Part shown: positions 19,796-29,175 of the stretch, one piece after another | Position numbering within the stretch: the stretch's first letter is position 1 | Layout of the letters: each line of letters opens with the position of its first letter | Assembly (NCBI RefSeq): GCF_003635045.1 | Contig: NZ_RBXT01000001.1 | Coordinates: 620,001 to 684,000 of the forward strand | Direction: 5' to 3' | DNA from: Terracoccus luteus | GTDB taxonomy: Bacteria; Actinomycetota; Actinomycetes; Actinomycetales; Dermatophilaceae | Length of the DNA stretch: 64,000 bases | Made by a program: the position numbers and the translations under genes | Notes under the pieces: model-generated | Seen by the model: only the letters and a program-made list of their open reading frames with translations | What the model was told of the DNA's origin: nothing | The model's database searches: none

Positions 19796-20914
19796 ATGGC
19801 TGCGAAGAAGACTGCGACGACGTCCACGACCGCGAAGGCTGTGGCGACGAAGACTGCGCCGGTGAAGGCCGCGACGAAGACCGCGCCTTCCAAGACCGCG
19901 ACGAAGACCGCGCCGGCCAAGGCCGCCACGAAGACCGCGCCGGCCAAGGCCGCCACGAAGACGGCGACCACGGCACCCGCCAAGACGGCGACCACGGCGG
20001 CCACGAAGAAGGCGACCACGGCGCCCGCCAAGAAGGCGACCACGGCGCCCGCCAAGAAGGCGACCACGGCGCCCGCCAAGAAGGCGACCACGGCGCCCGC
20101 CAAGAAGGCGACCACGGCGGCCACGAAGAAGGCGACCAAGGCACCTGCGAAGACGGCGACCACGGCGCCCGCGAAGGCCGGTGCCGCGGCCCGGAACGCG
20201 ACGGCATCCTCGCTCGTTGGTGCGGGCAGGGCCCGCGCGACGAACGCCGGGGCCGCACGGGGTACGACGAAGCCGTCCGCGACGTCCTCGGCTCCGAAGA
20301 AGGCCACGAGGGCGTCACGCACGACGACCGGCAGCACGACAGGCACCGCCAGCACCACCTCACCGAGGGCGACGAAGAAGACGTCGGCCAGCACGTCCAC
20401 TCCGCCCAGCACCCCGGCCCGCTCGGGGGCCGCGGCGACCAAGGCCGCGAGGAAGACCACAGTGACCCAGGCACGAACCGCGCGCAGCGCGACCCGCACG
20501 GCGCCGGCGAGCACGATCGCCGAGAAGCTGCGCGTCAAGGACGACGAGAGCCCGTGGAGCCCGGAGGAGATCACCGAGCAGCGCGGCATCCTCGTCGAGG
20601 AGATCGAGGAGCACCGCCGTGAGCTGGCCCTCGCCGAGGAGGAGCTCGACCAGCTGCTCCGCTCCACCGGTGACGGCGCGGGCGACGACCAGGCCGACGC
20701 CGGGTCGAAGACCGCCGAGCGCGAGCACGAGATCGCCCTCGCCGCCAACGCCCGGGCCTCGCTCGACCAGGCCGAGCACGCCCTCGAGCAGCTCGAGGCC
20801 GGCACGTACGGCATGTGCGAGAACTGTGGCAACCCGATCGGCAAGCTTCGACTGCAGGCCCGCCCGCGTGCGACCCTGTGCATGTCATGCCAAGCCAAGC
20901 AGAACCGCCACTGA
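19796..20914 (+). CDS. Histone H1-like / TraR-DksA zinc-finger fusion protein
   Basis: ATG at 19796 is chosen for the GGAGG 5 bases upstream. The 372-residue product begins with about 230 residues of Lys/Ala/Thr-rich sequence built from KKATTAPA units, resembling histone H1 tails and Lsr2/HU C-terminal extensions. It ends with a TraR/DksA domain: an acidic coiled-coil region (EEITEQRGILVEEIEEHRREL) and a four-Cys finger CENCGN...[11 protein letters not shown]. DksA-type proteins bind the RNA polymerase secondary channel; the basic tail could add DNA binding. This is inference. It lies just before lspA and overlaps its start. Tandem 24-bp DNA repeats encode the tail. Confidence 0.88.
   Translation: MAAKKTATTSTTAKAVATKTAPVKAATKTAPSKTATKTAPAKAATKTAPAKAATKTATTAPAKTATTAATKKATTAPAKKATTAPAKKATTAPAKKATTAPAKKATTAATKKATKAPAKTATTAPAKAGAAARNATASSLVGAGRARATNAGAARGTTKPSATSSAPKKATRASRTTTGSTTGTASTTSPRATKKTSASTSTPPSTPARSGAAATKAARKTTVTQARTARSATRTAPASTIAEKLRVKDDESPWSPEEITEQRGILVEEIEEHRRELALAEEELDQLLRSTGDGAGDDQADAGSKTAEREHEIALAANARASLDQAEHALEQLEAGTYGMCENCGNPIGKLRLQARPRATLCMSCQAKQNRH
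20012..20107 (+). repeat. Four perfect 24-bp tandem repeats in the basic tail coding region
   Basis: Four identical 24-bp units starting at 20012, 20036, 20060 and 20084 each encode an eight-residue ATTAPAKK-type unit. Degenerate copies flank the block on both sides. Perfect identity at silent sites points to recent slippage or recombination, so copy number is likely polymorphic. Confidence 0.9.
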
Positions 20915-21615
20915 GCCCCCGCCCCGTCGACGCCGGCCCCCGCCGCGGCCCCGACGACCCACCCCACGAGGGAACGGTCGCGCCCTCCCGCGGGCCGTCG
21001 GCCGACGGGCCGGGCACCCGCCACGTGTCGCCGCACCGTCGCCGACGCCTCTTCACGCTGCTCGGCGTGGTCGCGGTGCTCGCCTACGCCAGCGACCAGC
21101 TGACCAAGCTCGTCGCCCTAGACCTGCTCGACGACGGTCGGTCACGGCCCTTTATCGGCGAGCTCATCCGCTTCACCCTCATCGGCAACCCCGGCGCGGC
21201 GCTGTCGCTCGGCGCCGGCAACACGTGGGTCATGACGGCCATCGCCGTCGGGGTGCTCGTCGCCATCGTCGTCGTCGCCAAGGGGCTCGGCTCGCGCGTC
21301 TGGGCGGTCGCCCTCGGCATGCTGCTCGGCGCCGCGCTCGGCAACCTCACCGACCGGTTCGTGCGCCCACCGGGCGGTGGGCAGGGTCACGTCGTCGACT
21401 TCATCGACTACAACCGATGGTTCATCGGCAACGTCGCCGACATCTGGATCGTGTCCGCGGCCGTGCTCATCGTGCTGCTCGCCCTCCTCGGCATCGGCGT
21501 CGACGGGGTGCGTGACCGCGACCGCAAGGCCGCCGAGACGGACGCCGCCGAGACGGACACCGACGCTGACCGCACCGCCCACCGCTCCACCGACGACACC
21601 TCGAGCCATGCCTGA
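20887..21615 (+). CDS. lspA: Lipoprotein signal peptidase LspA
   Basis: Membrane aspartyl protease that cleaves prolipoproteins ahead of the lipidated cysteine. Four membrane segments follow a long hydrophilic N-terminus. Motifs: [16 protein letters not shown], and the catalytic Asp pair D171 (VVDFIDY) and D185 (GNVADIWI). The start is uncertain: ATG 20887 overlaps the previous gene and gives 242 residues; GTG 21025 gives a more usual 196-residue protein starting just before [10 protein letters not shown]. An Asp/Glu/Thr-rich tail follows the last helix. The overlap with rluD suggests one transcript. Confidence 0.92.
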   Translation: MPSQAEPPLSPRPVDAGPRRGPDDPPHEGTVAPSRGPSADGPGTRHVSPHRRRRLFTLLGVVAVLAYASDQLTKLVALDLLDDGRSRPFIGELIRFTLIGNPGAALSLGAGNTWVMTAIAVGVLVAIVVVAKGLGSRVWAVALGMLLGAALGNLTDRFVRPPGGGQGHVVDFIDYNRWFIGNVADIWIVSAAVLIVLLALLGIGVDGVRDRDRKAAETDAAETDTDADRTAHRSTDDTSSHA

Positions 21616-22543
21616 GGTGCGCACCGTGCTCGTGCCCGAGGGGCTCGAGGGCGAGCGGGTGGATGCCGGCGTGGCCCGTCTCTTCGGGGTCAGCCGCACC
21701 CGCGCGGCCGAGCTCGCCGCCGGCGGCCACGTCGTGCTCGACGGCAGGACGGCGGGCAAAAGCGACCGGCTCGGCTCCGGGGCGATGCTCGAGGTCTCCC
21801 TCCCCACGGCCGGGGAGCAGCGACCCGGCCCGGTCGTGCGGCCCGAGGCCGTGCCCGGCATGCGCATCGTGCACGACGACGACGACATCGTCGTCGTCGA
21901 CAAGCCCGTCGGGGTGGCCGCGCACCCGAGCGTCGGCTGGGAGGGCCCCGACGTCGTCTCCGGCCTCGCCGCCGCGGGCTACCGCATCTCGACGTCCGGG
22001 GCGGCCGAGCGTCAGGGCATCGTCAGCCGCCTCGACGTCGGCACCTCGGGCCTCATGGTCGTGGCCAAGAGCGAGTACGCGTACTCCCGCCTCAAGCAGG
22101 CCTTCCGCAGCCGCACGGTCGACAAGACCTACCACGCGCTCGTCCAGGGCCTGCCCGACCCGCTCGTCGGCACCGTCGACGCCCCCATCGGTCGCCACCC
22201 CGGTCACGACTACAAGTTCGCCGTCATGAAGAGCGGCAAGCCGTCGGTGACGCACTACGAGGTGATCGAGGCCTTCCGGCGCGCCAGCCTGCTCGAGGTC
22301 CACCTCGAGACCGGCCGCACGCACCAGATCCGCGTGCACTTCGCCGCGCTCAAGCACCCCTGCTGCGGCGACCCGATGTACGGCGCCGACCCGACCCTCT
22401 CCGCCCGCCTCGGCCTCGACCGGCAGTGGCTGCACGCGATGGGCCTCGGCTTCGAGCACCCCGGTACGGGCGAGTACGTGCACTTCGAGAGCCGGTACCC
22501 GGCCGACCTGCAGCACGCGCTCGACGTCGCCGCCACCTTCTGA
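21608..22543 (+). CDS. RluD-type 23S rRNA pseudouridine synthase with S4 domain
   Basis: Isomerises uridines in rRNA. The 311-residue protein has an N-terminal S4 RNA-binding domain ([21 protein letters not shown]) and an RluA-family catalytic domain with the nucleophile D143 in SRLDVGTSG, plus the RTHQIRVH motif. The ATG at 21608 lies within the lspA end, an 8-base overlap. The lspA-rluD pair is conserved in many bacteria. A terminator follows. Confidence 0.92.
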   Translation: MPEVRTVLVPEGLEGERVDAGVARLFGVSRTRAAELAAGGHVVLDGRTAGKSDRLGSGAMLEVSLPTAGEQRPGPVVRPEAVPGMRIVHDDDDIVVVDKPVGVAAHPSVGWEGPDVVSGLAAAGYRISTSGAAERQGIVSRLDVGTSGLMVVAKSEYAYSRLKQAFRSRTVDKTYHALVQGLPDPLVGTVDAPIGRHPGHDYKFAVMKSGKPSVTHYEVIEAFRRASLLEVHLETGRTHQIRVHFAALKHPCCGDPMYGADPTLSARLGLDRQWLHAMGLGFEHPGTGEYVHFESRYPADLQHALDVAATF

Positions 22544-22548
22544 GGATG

Positions 22549-22573
22549 CCGGGTGGCGGGCTCCGCCACCCGG
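22549..22573 (+). terminator. Hairpin terminator after the RluD-type gene
   Basis: CCGGGTGGCG pairs perfectly with CGCCACCCGG around a 5-nt loop, 5 bases after the stop. Its left arm overlaps a GGATGCCG octamer. It closes the division and cell-wall region before dnaE. Confidence 0.8.
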
Positions 22574-22632
22574 TGCCGTGGGCGCCCCGCCGGGGCCCAC
22601 CCCGACACGCCGAGGCTGTCTCCGGTGAGGCT

Positions 22633-22638
22633 TAGACT
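22633..22638 (+). promoter_or_regulatory. Candidate -10 box for leaderless dnaE
   Basis: TAGACT ends 8 nt before the dnaE ATG, downstream of a terminator; no Shine-Dalgarno is seen. This is consistent with a leaderless transcript. Confidence 0.55.
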
Positions 22639-22646
22639 CGTCCACG

Positions 22647-25600
22647 ATGTCGACCCAGAGCGCCGCCCCGAACGACCCGAGCTTCGTCCACCTCCACGTG
22701 CACACGGAGTACTCGATGCTCGACGGGGCCGCCCGCATCGGTGACCTCTTCAGCGAGGCGGCCCGCATGGGGATGCCGGCCCTCGCCACGACCGACCACG
22801 GCTACGTCTTCGGCGCCTACGAGTTCTGGAAGAAGGCGCAGGGCACCGGCGTCAAGCCGATCATCGGCGTCGAGGCGTACATCACCCCGGGCACCCACCG
22901 CACCGACCGCACGAAGATCAGCTGGGGCGACGGTGGGCGCGACGACATCTCCGGTGGCGGTGCCTACACCCACATGACGATGCTCGCGCAGGACAACGTG
23001 GGCATGCACAACCTCTTCCGGATGACCTCGATCGCGAGCCTCGACCAGGTCTACACGAAGTGGCCCCGCATCGACCGCGAGCTGCTCTCGACCTACGGCA
23101 AGGGCCTCATCGTCACGACGGGCTGCCCGAGCAGCGAGATCCAGACCCGGCTGCGCTTCGGCCAGTACGACGAGGCCCGCCAGACGGCATCCGACCTGCG
23201 TGACATCTTCGGCGCCGAGAACGTCTACTGCGAGCTCATGGACCACGGGCTCGACATCGAGCGGCGCGTGCAGAAGGACCTCATCCGTCTCGCCCGCGAC
23301 CTCAAGCTGCCGCTCGTGGCCACGAACGACCTGCACTACACCAAGGCCGAGGACGCCCGGGCCCACGCCGCCCTGCTCTGCGTGCAGTCGGGCAGCACCC
23401 TCATGGACCCGGGCCGTTTCAAGTTCGACGCCGACGACTTCTACCTCAAGTCGGCCGCCGAGATGCGCCACGTGTGGCGCGAGCTGCCCGAGGCGTGCGA
23501 CAACACCCTCGAGATCGCCGAGCGCTGCGAGGTCTCCTTCACCGAGGGCGAGGGGCGCTACATGCCCCGTTTCCCCTGCCCCGAGGGTGAGAGCGAGACC
23601 TCGTGGTTCATCAAGGAGGTCGAGACCGGGCTGCGTCGCCGGTTCCCCGACGGCGTGCCCGACTACGCCGTCAAGCAGGCCGCCTTCGAGCAGGACGTCA
23701 TCGTCTCCAAGGGCTACCCGGGCTACTTCCTCGTCGTCGCCGACTTCATCAACTGGGCCAAGCGCAACGGCATCCGGGTGGGTCCGGGGCGCGGGTCGGG
23801 CGCAGGCTCGATGTGCGCGTACGCCATGGGCATCACCGACCTCGACCCAGTGCCCCACGGCCTCATCTTCGAGCGCTTCCTCAACCCGGAGCGCATGTCG
23901 ATGCCCGACTTCGACGTCGACTTCGACGAGCGCCGGCGCGGTGAGGTCATCCGCTACGTCACCGAGAAGTACGGCTCGGAGCGCGTCGCCCAGATCGTCA
24001 CCTACGGCACCATCAAGGCCAAGCAGGCCGTCAAGGACGCCGCCCGCGTCATGGGGCACCCCTTCAGCGTCGGCGAGCAGCTGACGAAGGCGATGCCACC
24101 GGACGTCATGGGCAAGGGCGTGCCCCTCGCCGAGATCTACAACCCCGAGCACAAGCGGTACAACGAGGGCGGCGACTTCCGCGCGCTCGTGCAGACCGAG
24201 CCGTACTTCCAGGAGGTCGTCGAGACCGCGAAGGGCCTCGAGGGCCTGAAGCGCCAGTGGGGCGTGCACGCCGCCGGCGTCATCATGAGCAGCGAGCCGC
24301 TCGTCGACGTCATCCCGATCATGAAGCGGCTGCAGGACGGCCAGGTCATCACCCAGTTCGACTACCCGAGCTGCGAGTCGCTCGGCCTGGTCAAGATGGA
24401 CTTCCTCGGGCTGCGCAACCTCACCATCCTCGACGACGCCATCGACAACATCCGCAGCAACCGCGACGAGGAGATCGACCTCGACGCGCTGTCGAAGGAC
24501 ATGACCGACCGGGCGACGTACGAGCTGCTCGGCCGCGGTGACACCCTCGGCGTCTTCCAGCTCGACGGCGGCGGCATGCGGGCGCTGCTGCGCCTCATGC
24601 AGCCCGACAACTTCGAGGACATCTCGGCCGCCCTCGCGCTTTACCGACCCGGCCCGATGGGTGTCAACGCCCACACGAACTTCGCCCTGCGCAAGAACGG
24701 CAAGCAGGAGCTGACCCCGCTGGACCCCCAGCTGGCGGGCAAGCTGCAGCAGGAGATGGTCGACGCCCTCGACCCCATCCTCGGCATGACGTACGGCCTG
24801 GTGATCTACCAGGAGCAGGTCATGGAGATCGCGCAGAAGCTCGCCGGGTACACCCTCGGCAACGCCGACCTGCTGCGCCGGGCCATGGGCAAGAAGAAGA
24901 AGGAGGTGCTCGACGCCGAGTACGTGCCCTTCTCCGAGGGCATGAAGGCGCAGGGCTTCACCGAGGCCTCGATCGCGGCCCTCTGGGGCGTGCTCGTCCC
25001 CTTCTCCGACTACGCGTTCAACAAGGCCCACACCGCGGCCTACGGGCTCGTCTCGTACTGGACCGCGTACCTCAAGGCCAACTACCCGGCCGAGTACATG
25101 GCCGCCCTGCTCACGAGCGTGCGCGACGACAAGGACAAGTCGGCGCTCTACCTCAACGAGTGCCGGCACATGGGCATCAAGGTGCTGCCGCCCGACGTCA
25201 ACGAGTCGGTGGCCAACTTCGCCGCCGTCGGCACCGACATCCGCTTCGGTCTCGCCGCCATCCGCAACGTCGGCCTGCCCGTCGTCGAGGCCATCGTCAG
25301 GTCTCGCGAGGAGAAGGGCGCCTACGGCTCGTTCAAGGACTTCCTGTCCAAGGTGCCGGCGGTCGTCTGCAACAAGCGCACCATCGAGTCGCTCATCAAG
25401 GGTGGCGCCTTCGACTCGCTCGGCGAGAGCCGCCGCGGCATGGTCGAGGTGCACGAGCGGTACATCGACGCCCTCGTCGAGGTCAAGAAGCAGGAGGCCA
25501 TCGGCCAGGACAGCCTCTTCGGGGCCCTCATGGGCGACGTCGACGACGCCGGCGGGGGAGCGGGCGCCTTCGACGGACTCCCGCCCGTGCCGACGATGGA

Positions 25601-26237
25601 GTGGGACAAGGCCAGCCTCCTCTCGTTCGAGCGAGAGATGCTCGGTCTCTACGTCAGCGACCACCCGCTCTTCGGCATCGAGCACATCCTCGCCACCCAC
25701 GCCGACACCTCGATCGCCTCGCTCATGGGCGACGACCCCAAGCCCGACGGCACGCCCGTCACGGTGGCCGGTCTCATCACGAGCCTGCAGCTGAAGCGGA
25801 CGAAGAAGGGCGACCTCTGGGCCATCGCGACGGTCGAGGACCTCGACGGCGCCGTCGAGTGCCTGTTCTTCCCGTCGTCGTACATGATGTTCTCGACGAT
25901 GCTGGCCCAGGACACCGTCTGCGCCGTCAAGGGCCGGGTCAGCGCGCGCGACGACTCCATCTCGATCTTCGCGCAGGAGCTCACCCTCCCCGACATCAAG
26001 GAGGGCCCGCGCGGACCGGTCGTGCTCTCGATGCCGGTGGCCCAGGTGACGACGGCGCGGGCCGAGCGCCTCAAGGAGATCCTGCGCGAGCACCCCGGGG
26101 CGACCGAGGTGCAGCTGCGGCTCGTGCAGCCGGGCCGCTCGGTGCTCATGTCCCTCGGCGACGGACACCGGGTCACGGCCACGTCCGCGCTGTTCGGCGA
26201 CCTCAAGGCCCAGTTCGGGCCGGCCGTCCTGGGCTGA
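22647..26237 (+). CDS. dnaE: DNA polymerase III alpha subunit
   Basis: Replicative DNA polymerase (C family). The 1196-residue protein begins with a PHP domain (FVHLHVHTEYSMLDG), followed by the catalytic palm with D423 and D425 in MPDFDVDFDERR, the GRGSGAGS motif, a helix-hairpin-helix region and a C-terminal OB fold (VTVAGLITSLQLKRTKKG). Length matches DnaE1 of Actinobacteria. The ATG is preceded by a -10 box rather than a ribosome binding site. Confidence 0.98.
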   Translation: MSTQSAAPNDPSFVHLHVHTEYSMLDGAARIGDLFSEAARMGMPALATTDHGYVFGAYEFWKKAQGTGVKPIIGVEAYITPGTHRTDRTKISWGDGGRDDISGGGAYTHMTMLAQDNVGMHNLFRMTSIASLDQVYTKWPRIDRELLSTYGKGLIVTTGCPSSEIQTRLRFGQYDEARQTASDLRDIFGAENVYCELMDHGLDIERRVQKDLIRLARDLKLPLVATNDLHYTKAEDARAHAALLCVQSGSTLMDPGRFKFDADDFYLKSAAEMRHVWRELPEACDNTLEIAERCEVSFTEGEGRYMPRFPCPEGESETSWFIKEVETGLRRRFPDGVPDYAVKQAAFEQDVIVSKGYPGYFLVVADFINWAKRNGIRVGPGRGSGAGSMCAYAMGITDLDPVPHGLIFERFLNPERMSMPDFDVDFDERRRGEVIRYVTEKYGSERVAQIVTYGTIKAKQAVKDAARVMGHPFSVGEQLTKAMPPDVMGKGVPLAEIYNPEHKRYNEGGDFRALVQTEPYFQEVVETAKGLEGLKRQWGVHAAGVIMSSEPLVDVIPIMKRLQDGQVITQFDYPSCESLGLVKMDFLGLRNLTILDDAIDNIRSNRDEEIDLDALSKDMTDRATYELLGRGDTLGVFQLDGGGMRALLRLMQPDNFEDISAALALYRPGPMGVNAHTNFALRKNGKQELTPLDPQLAGKLQQEMVDALDPILGMTYGLVIYQEQVMEIAQKLAGYTLGNADLLRRAMGKKKKEVLDAEYVPFSEGMKAQGFTEASIAALWGVLVPFSDYAFNKAHTAAYGLVSYWTAYLKANYPAEYMAALLTSVRDDKDKSALYLNECRHMGIKVLPPDVNESVANFAAVGTDIRFGLAAIRNVGLPVVEAIVRSREEKGAYGSFKDFLSKVPAVVCNKRTIESLIKGGAFDSLGESRRGMVEVHERYIDALVEVKKQEAIGQDSLFGALMGDVDDAGGGAGAFDGLPPVPTMEWDKASLLSFEREMLGLYVSDHPLFGIEHILATHADTSIASLMGDDPKPDGTPVTVAGLITSLQLKRTKKGDLWAIATVEDLDGAVECLFFPSSYMMFSTMLAQDTVCAVKGRVSARDDSISIFAQELTLPDIKEGPRGPVVLSMPVAQVTTARAERLKEILREHPGATEVQLRLVQPGRSVLMSLGDGHRVTATSALFGDLKAQFGPAVLG

Positions 26238-26240
26238 GCC

Positions 26241-27362
26241 GTGCACGCCCGGGTCACGACGGCGTTCCGCCGTCAGCGGATGGCCGCGCTCGGGCTGGCC
26301 CCGGCCCTCGGCGACGCGGCGGCACCGGCATCCGCCCTCGACGTCGTGCGGGCGCTCGGCGCGCTGCAGGCCCAGGACCACGGCTCGGGCGTCTGGTCGC
26401 TCGGTGTGCGCTCGGGGCTCACGGCCGCCGATCTCGCGGAGGCGGTGGACCGCCGCGAGATCGTGCGCACGTGGCCCATGCGCGGCACGATCCACTGGGT
26501 CGCCGCCGAGGACGCCCGCTGGATGTGCCGGCTGCTGGCGTCCCCGCGCGCCGGCGCGCTCGTGTCGAGGTACGCCCAGCTCGGCATCACCGAGGCCGGC
26601 ATCGAGCGCAGCGGTGAGCTGTTCGAGACCCACCTGCGTGAGCCGATGAGCCGGCCCGACGTCGTCGCGCTGCTCGTCGAGCACGGCATCGACCCGACCG
26701 ACCAGCGCGCCTACCACCTCGTCGGCCACCACTGCATGACCGGCCTGCTGTGCCAGGGGCCCCTCATCGGTCGCCAGCCGAGCTTCGTGCTCATCGACTC
26801 CTGGGTGCCGCGCCCCCTCGCGCCCGGGCGGGAGGAGGCGATGGCCACGGTCGTGGAGCGGTACGTGCGGGGGCACGGTCCCGTGACGGAGAAGGACGTC
26901 GCCGGCTGGATGCTGCGCCCGCTCGGTTTCACCCGGGAGGCGCTGGCGCTGCTGGGCGACCGCCTCGAGCGCGAGGAGGTCGACGGGACGACGTGGCTCA
27001 CGAACGCCGACGCCGGACCCGCCTCCGGGGGTGGTCACCCCGATGCCGGCGTGCACCTGCTGCCGCAGTGGGACGAGCTGCTGCTCGGGTACCGCTCCCG
27101 TGACGTGTCGCTGCCACCCGAGCGCTTCCGGGCCGTCGTGCCCGGCCGCAACATGGTCTTCAAGCCCACCCTCGTCGTCGACGGTGAGGTCGCCGGCACG
27201 TGGCGTCGCGTCGCCCGCCGTGGCGGGGTGGTCGTCGAGGTCAGCCCCTTCGCCGCGATGTCCGCCCGGCGACGGCGGCAGCTCGAGGCCGCGGCCCAGG
27301 GGTACGGGCGCTTCCTCGGCACGGACGTCGAGCTGGCGGTGCTCGACCCGGACGCCGCGTGA
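26241..27362 (+). CDS. Winged-helix protein of the AlkZ/YcaQ (HTH_42) family
   Basis: The 373-residue product has the HTH_42 family pattern: VRALGALQAQDHGSGVWSLGVRSG, RTWPMRGTIHWVAAEDARWM, and the C-terminal LLPQWDELLLGYRSRD and RNMVFKPTLVVDGEVAGTW segments. The family includes AlkZ, a glycosylase that unhooks DNA interstrand crosslinks; its catalytic motif is Gln-x-Gln. A QAQ motif is seen here at residues 43-45. Whether this homologue is a glycosylase is inference. It starts 3 bases after dnaE, suggesting cotranscription with replication/repair functions. The GTG start is the first codon after dnaE. Confidence 0.8.
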   Translation: MHARVTTAFRRQRMAALGLAPALGDAAAPASALDVVRALGALQAQDHGSGVWSLGVRSGLTAADLAEAVDRREIVRTWPMRGTIHWVAAEDARWMCRLLASPRAGALVSRYAQLGITEAGIERSGELFETHLREPMSRPDVVALLVEHGIDPTDQRAYHLVGHHCMTGLLCQGPLIGRQPSFVLIDSWVPRPLAPGREEAMATVVERYVRGHGPVTEKDVAGWMLRPLGFTREALALLGDRLEREEVDGTTWLTNADAGPASGGGHPDAGVHLLPQWDELLLGYRSRDVSLPPERFRAVVPGRNMVFKPTLVVDGEVAGTWRRVARRGGVVVEVSPFAAMSARRRRQLEAAAQGYGRFLGTDVELAVLDPDAA

Positions 27363-27389
27363 CGCCGGTACCGGCGGGGGAGCACTGAC

Positions 27390-28340
27390 GTGGCCAGGGG
27401 AGGCATCCCCGCCTCGCCGCTGCCGCCGCGGCAGGGGGTCGACGCGCAGCGCTACCGGATGCCGCAGGGCGGTCCGTGGCGCACGCTGCGCGACCACCTC
27501 GTCGAGCGTCTCGCGGCCGGCCTGTCGGCGGACGAGGTAGACCGGATGCTGCGGGAGGGCGAGTTCGTCGACGCCTCAGGGCGACCCGTGCCGGCCGACG
27601 CGGCCTTCGTGCCCCGCTCGGTCGTGTGGGCGCACCGTGACCTGCCCACCGAGCCGCCGCTCGCCGAGGACGTCGTCGTGCGGCACCGCGACGAGCGGCT
27701 CGTCGTCGTCGACAAGCCCCACGACATGGCGACGATGCCGCGCGGTGACCACGTCGCCGGCAGCGCCCTCGCCCGGGCCCGGGTCGTCACCGGCCTCGAC
27801 CGGCTCGCCCCCGCCCACCGCCTCGACCGGCCGACGGCGGGGGTGCTGCTGCTGACGACCGAGCAGCGGTGGCGCGGCGCGTACCAGTCGCTGTTCGCGC
27901 AGGGGCGCGTGCACAAGGAGTACCTCGCCGTGGCGCCGGTGCGCGACGACCTGGAGCTGCCCCTCGTGCGCCGCACCCGGCTGCTCAAGGAGCACGGCGT
28001 GCACCAGGCCCGCGAGGTGCCCGGCGAGCCCAACGCCGACACCCTCGTCGAGCTGCTCGAGCAGTGCGACGGTCTGGGCCTCTACCGGCTGACCCCGCGC
28101 ACGGGGCGCACCCACCAGCTGCGCGCCCAGCTGAGCGGTCTCGGCATCCCCATCGTCGGCGACCCGCTCTACCCGGTCGACCGCACCCCACCGCCCGGCA
28201 CCGTGCGCGACGCGGAAACCCCTGCGCTGCAGCTGGTCTCGGCGGTGCTCGCCTTCGACGACCCCGTCGACGGTACGCCGCGCCGCTTCACCACCCGCCG
28301 CTCCCTCTCCACCTGGCCGCCCCGTCGAGAGGACGATTGA
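27390..28340 (+). CDS. RluA-family pseudouridine synthase (second paralogue)
   Basis: A 316-residue RluA-type synthase without a clear S4 domain. The catalytic aspartate is D146 in AHRLDRPTAGVLLL, with HKEYLAV and RTHQLRAQ motifs downstream. The N-terminal segment (WRTLRDHLVERL...VDRMLREGEFVDASG) is a diverged S4-like region. The target uridine is unknown; it may modify tRNA or rRNA. GTG at 27390 follows GGGGGAG by about 10 bases. The end of the gene carries one GTCGAGAGG repeat core, which codes for the last residues. Confidence 0.88.
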   Translation: MARGGIPASPLPPRQGVDAQRYRMPQGGPWRTLRDHLVERLAAGLSADEVDRMLREGEFVDASGRPVPADAAFVPRSVVWAHRDLPTEPPLAEDVVVRHRDERLVVVDKPHDMATMPRGDHVAGSALARARVVTGLDRLAPAHRLDRPTAGVLLLTTEQRWRGAYQSLFAQGRVHKEYLAVAPVRDDLELPLVRRTRLLKEHGVHQAREVPGEPNADTLVELLEQCDGLGLYRLTPRTGRTHQLRAQLSGLGIPIVGDPLYPVDRTPPPGTVRDAETPALQLVSAVLAFDDPVDGTPRRFTTRRSLSTWPPRREDD

Positions 28341-28378
28341 CCCCCGTCGAGAGGGCGCGTCGCCCTCGTCGAGTGGGC
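28321..28378 (+). repeat. Three GTCGAG(A/T)GG repeat motifs at the end of the RluA-type gene
   Basis: CCCGTCGAGAGG at 28321 (coding), CCCCGTCGAGAGG near 28343 and CTCGTCGAGTGGG near 28365. Same core as the families at 13.9, 31.3 and 60.4 kb. Confidence 0.6.
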
Positions 28379-28400
28379 AGCCGAACCCGAGTCACCCCCC

Positions 28401-28532
28401 ATGCGACCCGACGGGACCGGCGTGCGCAACCTCACGGCGAACAACCCGGCACCCGGTGCCCCGCCGCCCGCCACGCTCTACTCCGACCTGCAGCCCGACT
28501 GGGACCGCCTGCGGCTGACCCCGGCCACGTGA
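28401..28532 (+). CDS. Small uncertain ORF, 43 residues
   Basis: An ATG-initiated frame encoding a Pro/Ala-rich head and the segment LYSDLQPDWDRLRLTPAT. It converges on the lipoprotein gene 7 bases away. There is no ribosome binding site or -10 box, and no family is recognised. It could be a small protein, a fragment of a degraded gene, or chance. Confidence 0.2.
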   Translation: MRPDGTGVRNLTANNPAPGAPPPATLYSDLQPDWDRLRLTPAT

Positions 28533-28539
28533 CCCCCGG

Positions 28540-29019
28540 TCACGCGCCGCCGCGGCCGAGCAGGGCCCCGAGGGCGTCCCAGCGCGAGATCTCGCACCCG
28601 TTCGTGCGGTCGAAGCGGGCGTCGACCGGCGCCCCTCGCCAGGTGCCCGTCACGGTCGCGGTCTGCGGACCGCCGTAGAGCTGGGTGCACACGGCGTCGG
28701 CCGGGGTGGGCGCGAAGGGGTCGCGCCCACCGTCGGACGCGGCCGCCAGCGCGGCGCACGCCGCCGCCGCGTCCGGGTGGTCGCCTCCGACGGGGTCGCA
28801 CGCGAGGGTCGTCCGGCGTGGCGACGCGCCCGCGCCATCGGTGACCGTCACCACGAGCCGTCCTCCCGTGGTCGCCGTGGTCGCCGTCGTGCTGCTGCCG
28901 TCGTTCGTCCCCTGCACGGTGGTTCCTCCTGCGTCCGGTCCGGGTGTGGACGTGCCGCACGCGGTGGTCGCCCCCGCCACGAGCAGCAGCGAGGCGGCCA
29001 TGGCCCGGGCGGTCGTCAC
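28540..29019 (-). CDS. Subtilisin inhibitor-like lipoprotein
   Basis: A 159-residue exported lipoprotein. The signal peptide ends in a lipobox-like GATTAC with lipidated C21, followed by a Thr/Gly-rich linker to about residue 50. The rest resembles the SSI (Streptomyces subtilisin inhibitor) family: TLACDPVGGDHPDAAAACAAL, VCTQLYGGPQTATVTGTWRG, and FDRTNGCEISRW, with four cysteines placed as in the two SSI disulphides. SSI proteins inhibit serine proteases; a membrane-anchored form would act at the cell surface. It is divergent from oligopeptidase B. Inhibitory activity is inference. Confidence 0.8.
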   Translation of the reverse strand: MTTARAMAASLLLVAGATTACGTSTPGPDAGGTTVQGTNDGSSTTATTATTGGRLVVTVTDGAGASPRRTTLACDPVGGDHPDAAAACAALAAASDGGRDPFAPTPADAVCTQLYGGPQTATVTGTWRGAPVDARFDRTNGCEISRWDALGALLGRGGA

Positions 29020-29175
29020 GACCCAAGGATGCCCGGTCGGCGGGCGCCCGCACGGTCAGCGAGCCACCGTGTCGCTCGCGATACCCCCACCCCGCGCGCG
29101 CCCCCGACGACTCCGCGGCCGGGAGCGGGGCGCACGTGCGAGCACCCGACCGACGACGTCGACGCCGGCCGTGCC

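Noticed and set aside
20012-20107. CRISPR or regulatory repeat
   Set aside because: Repeats are in-frame coding sequence for the Lys/Ala tail, with no spacers.
22632-27497. Very long antisense frame opposite dnaE and its neighbour
   Set aside because: Product is Arg/Asp/Leu/Val-rich with no domain, and it mirrors the codon bias of genuine plus-strand genes. A typical shadow in high-GC DNA.
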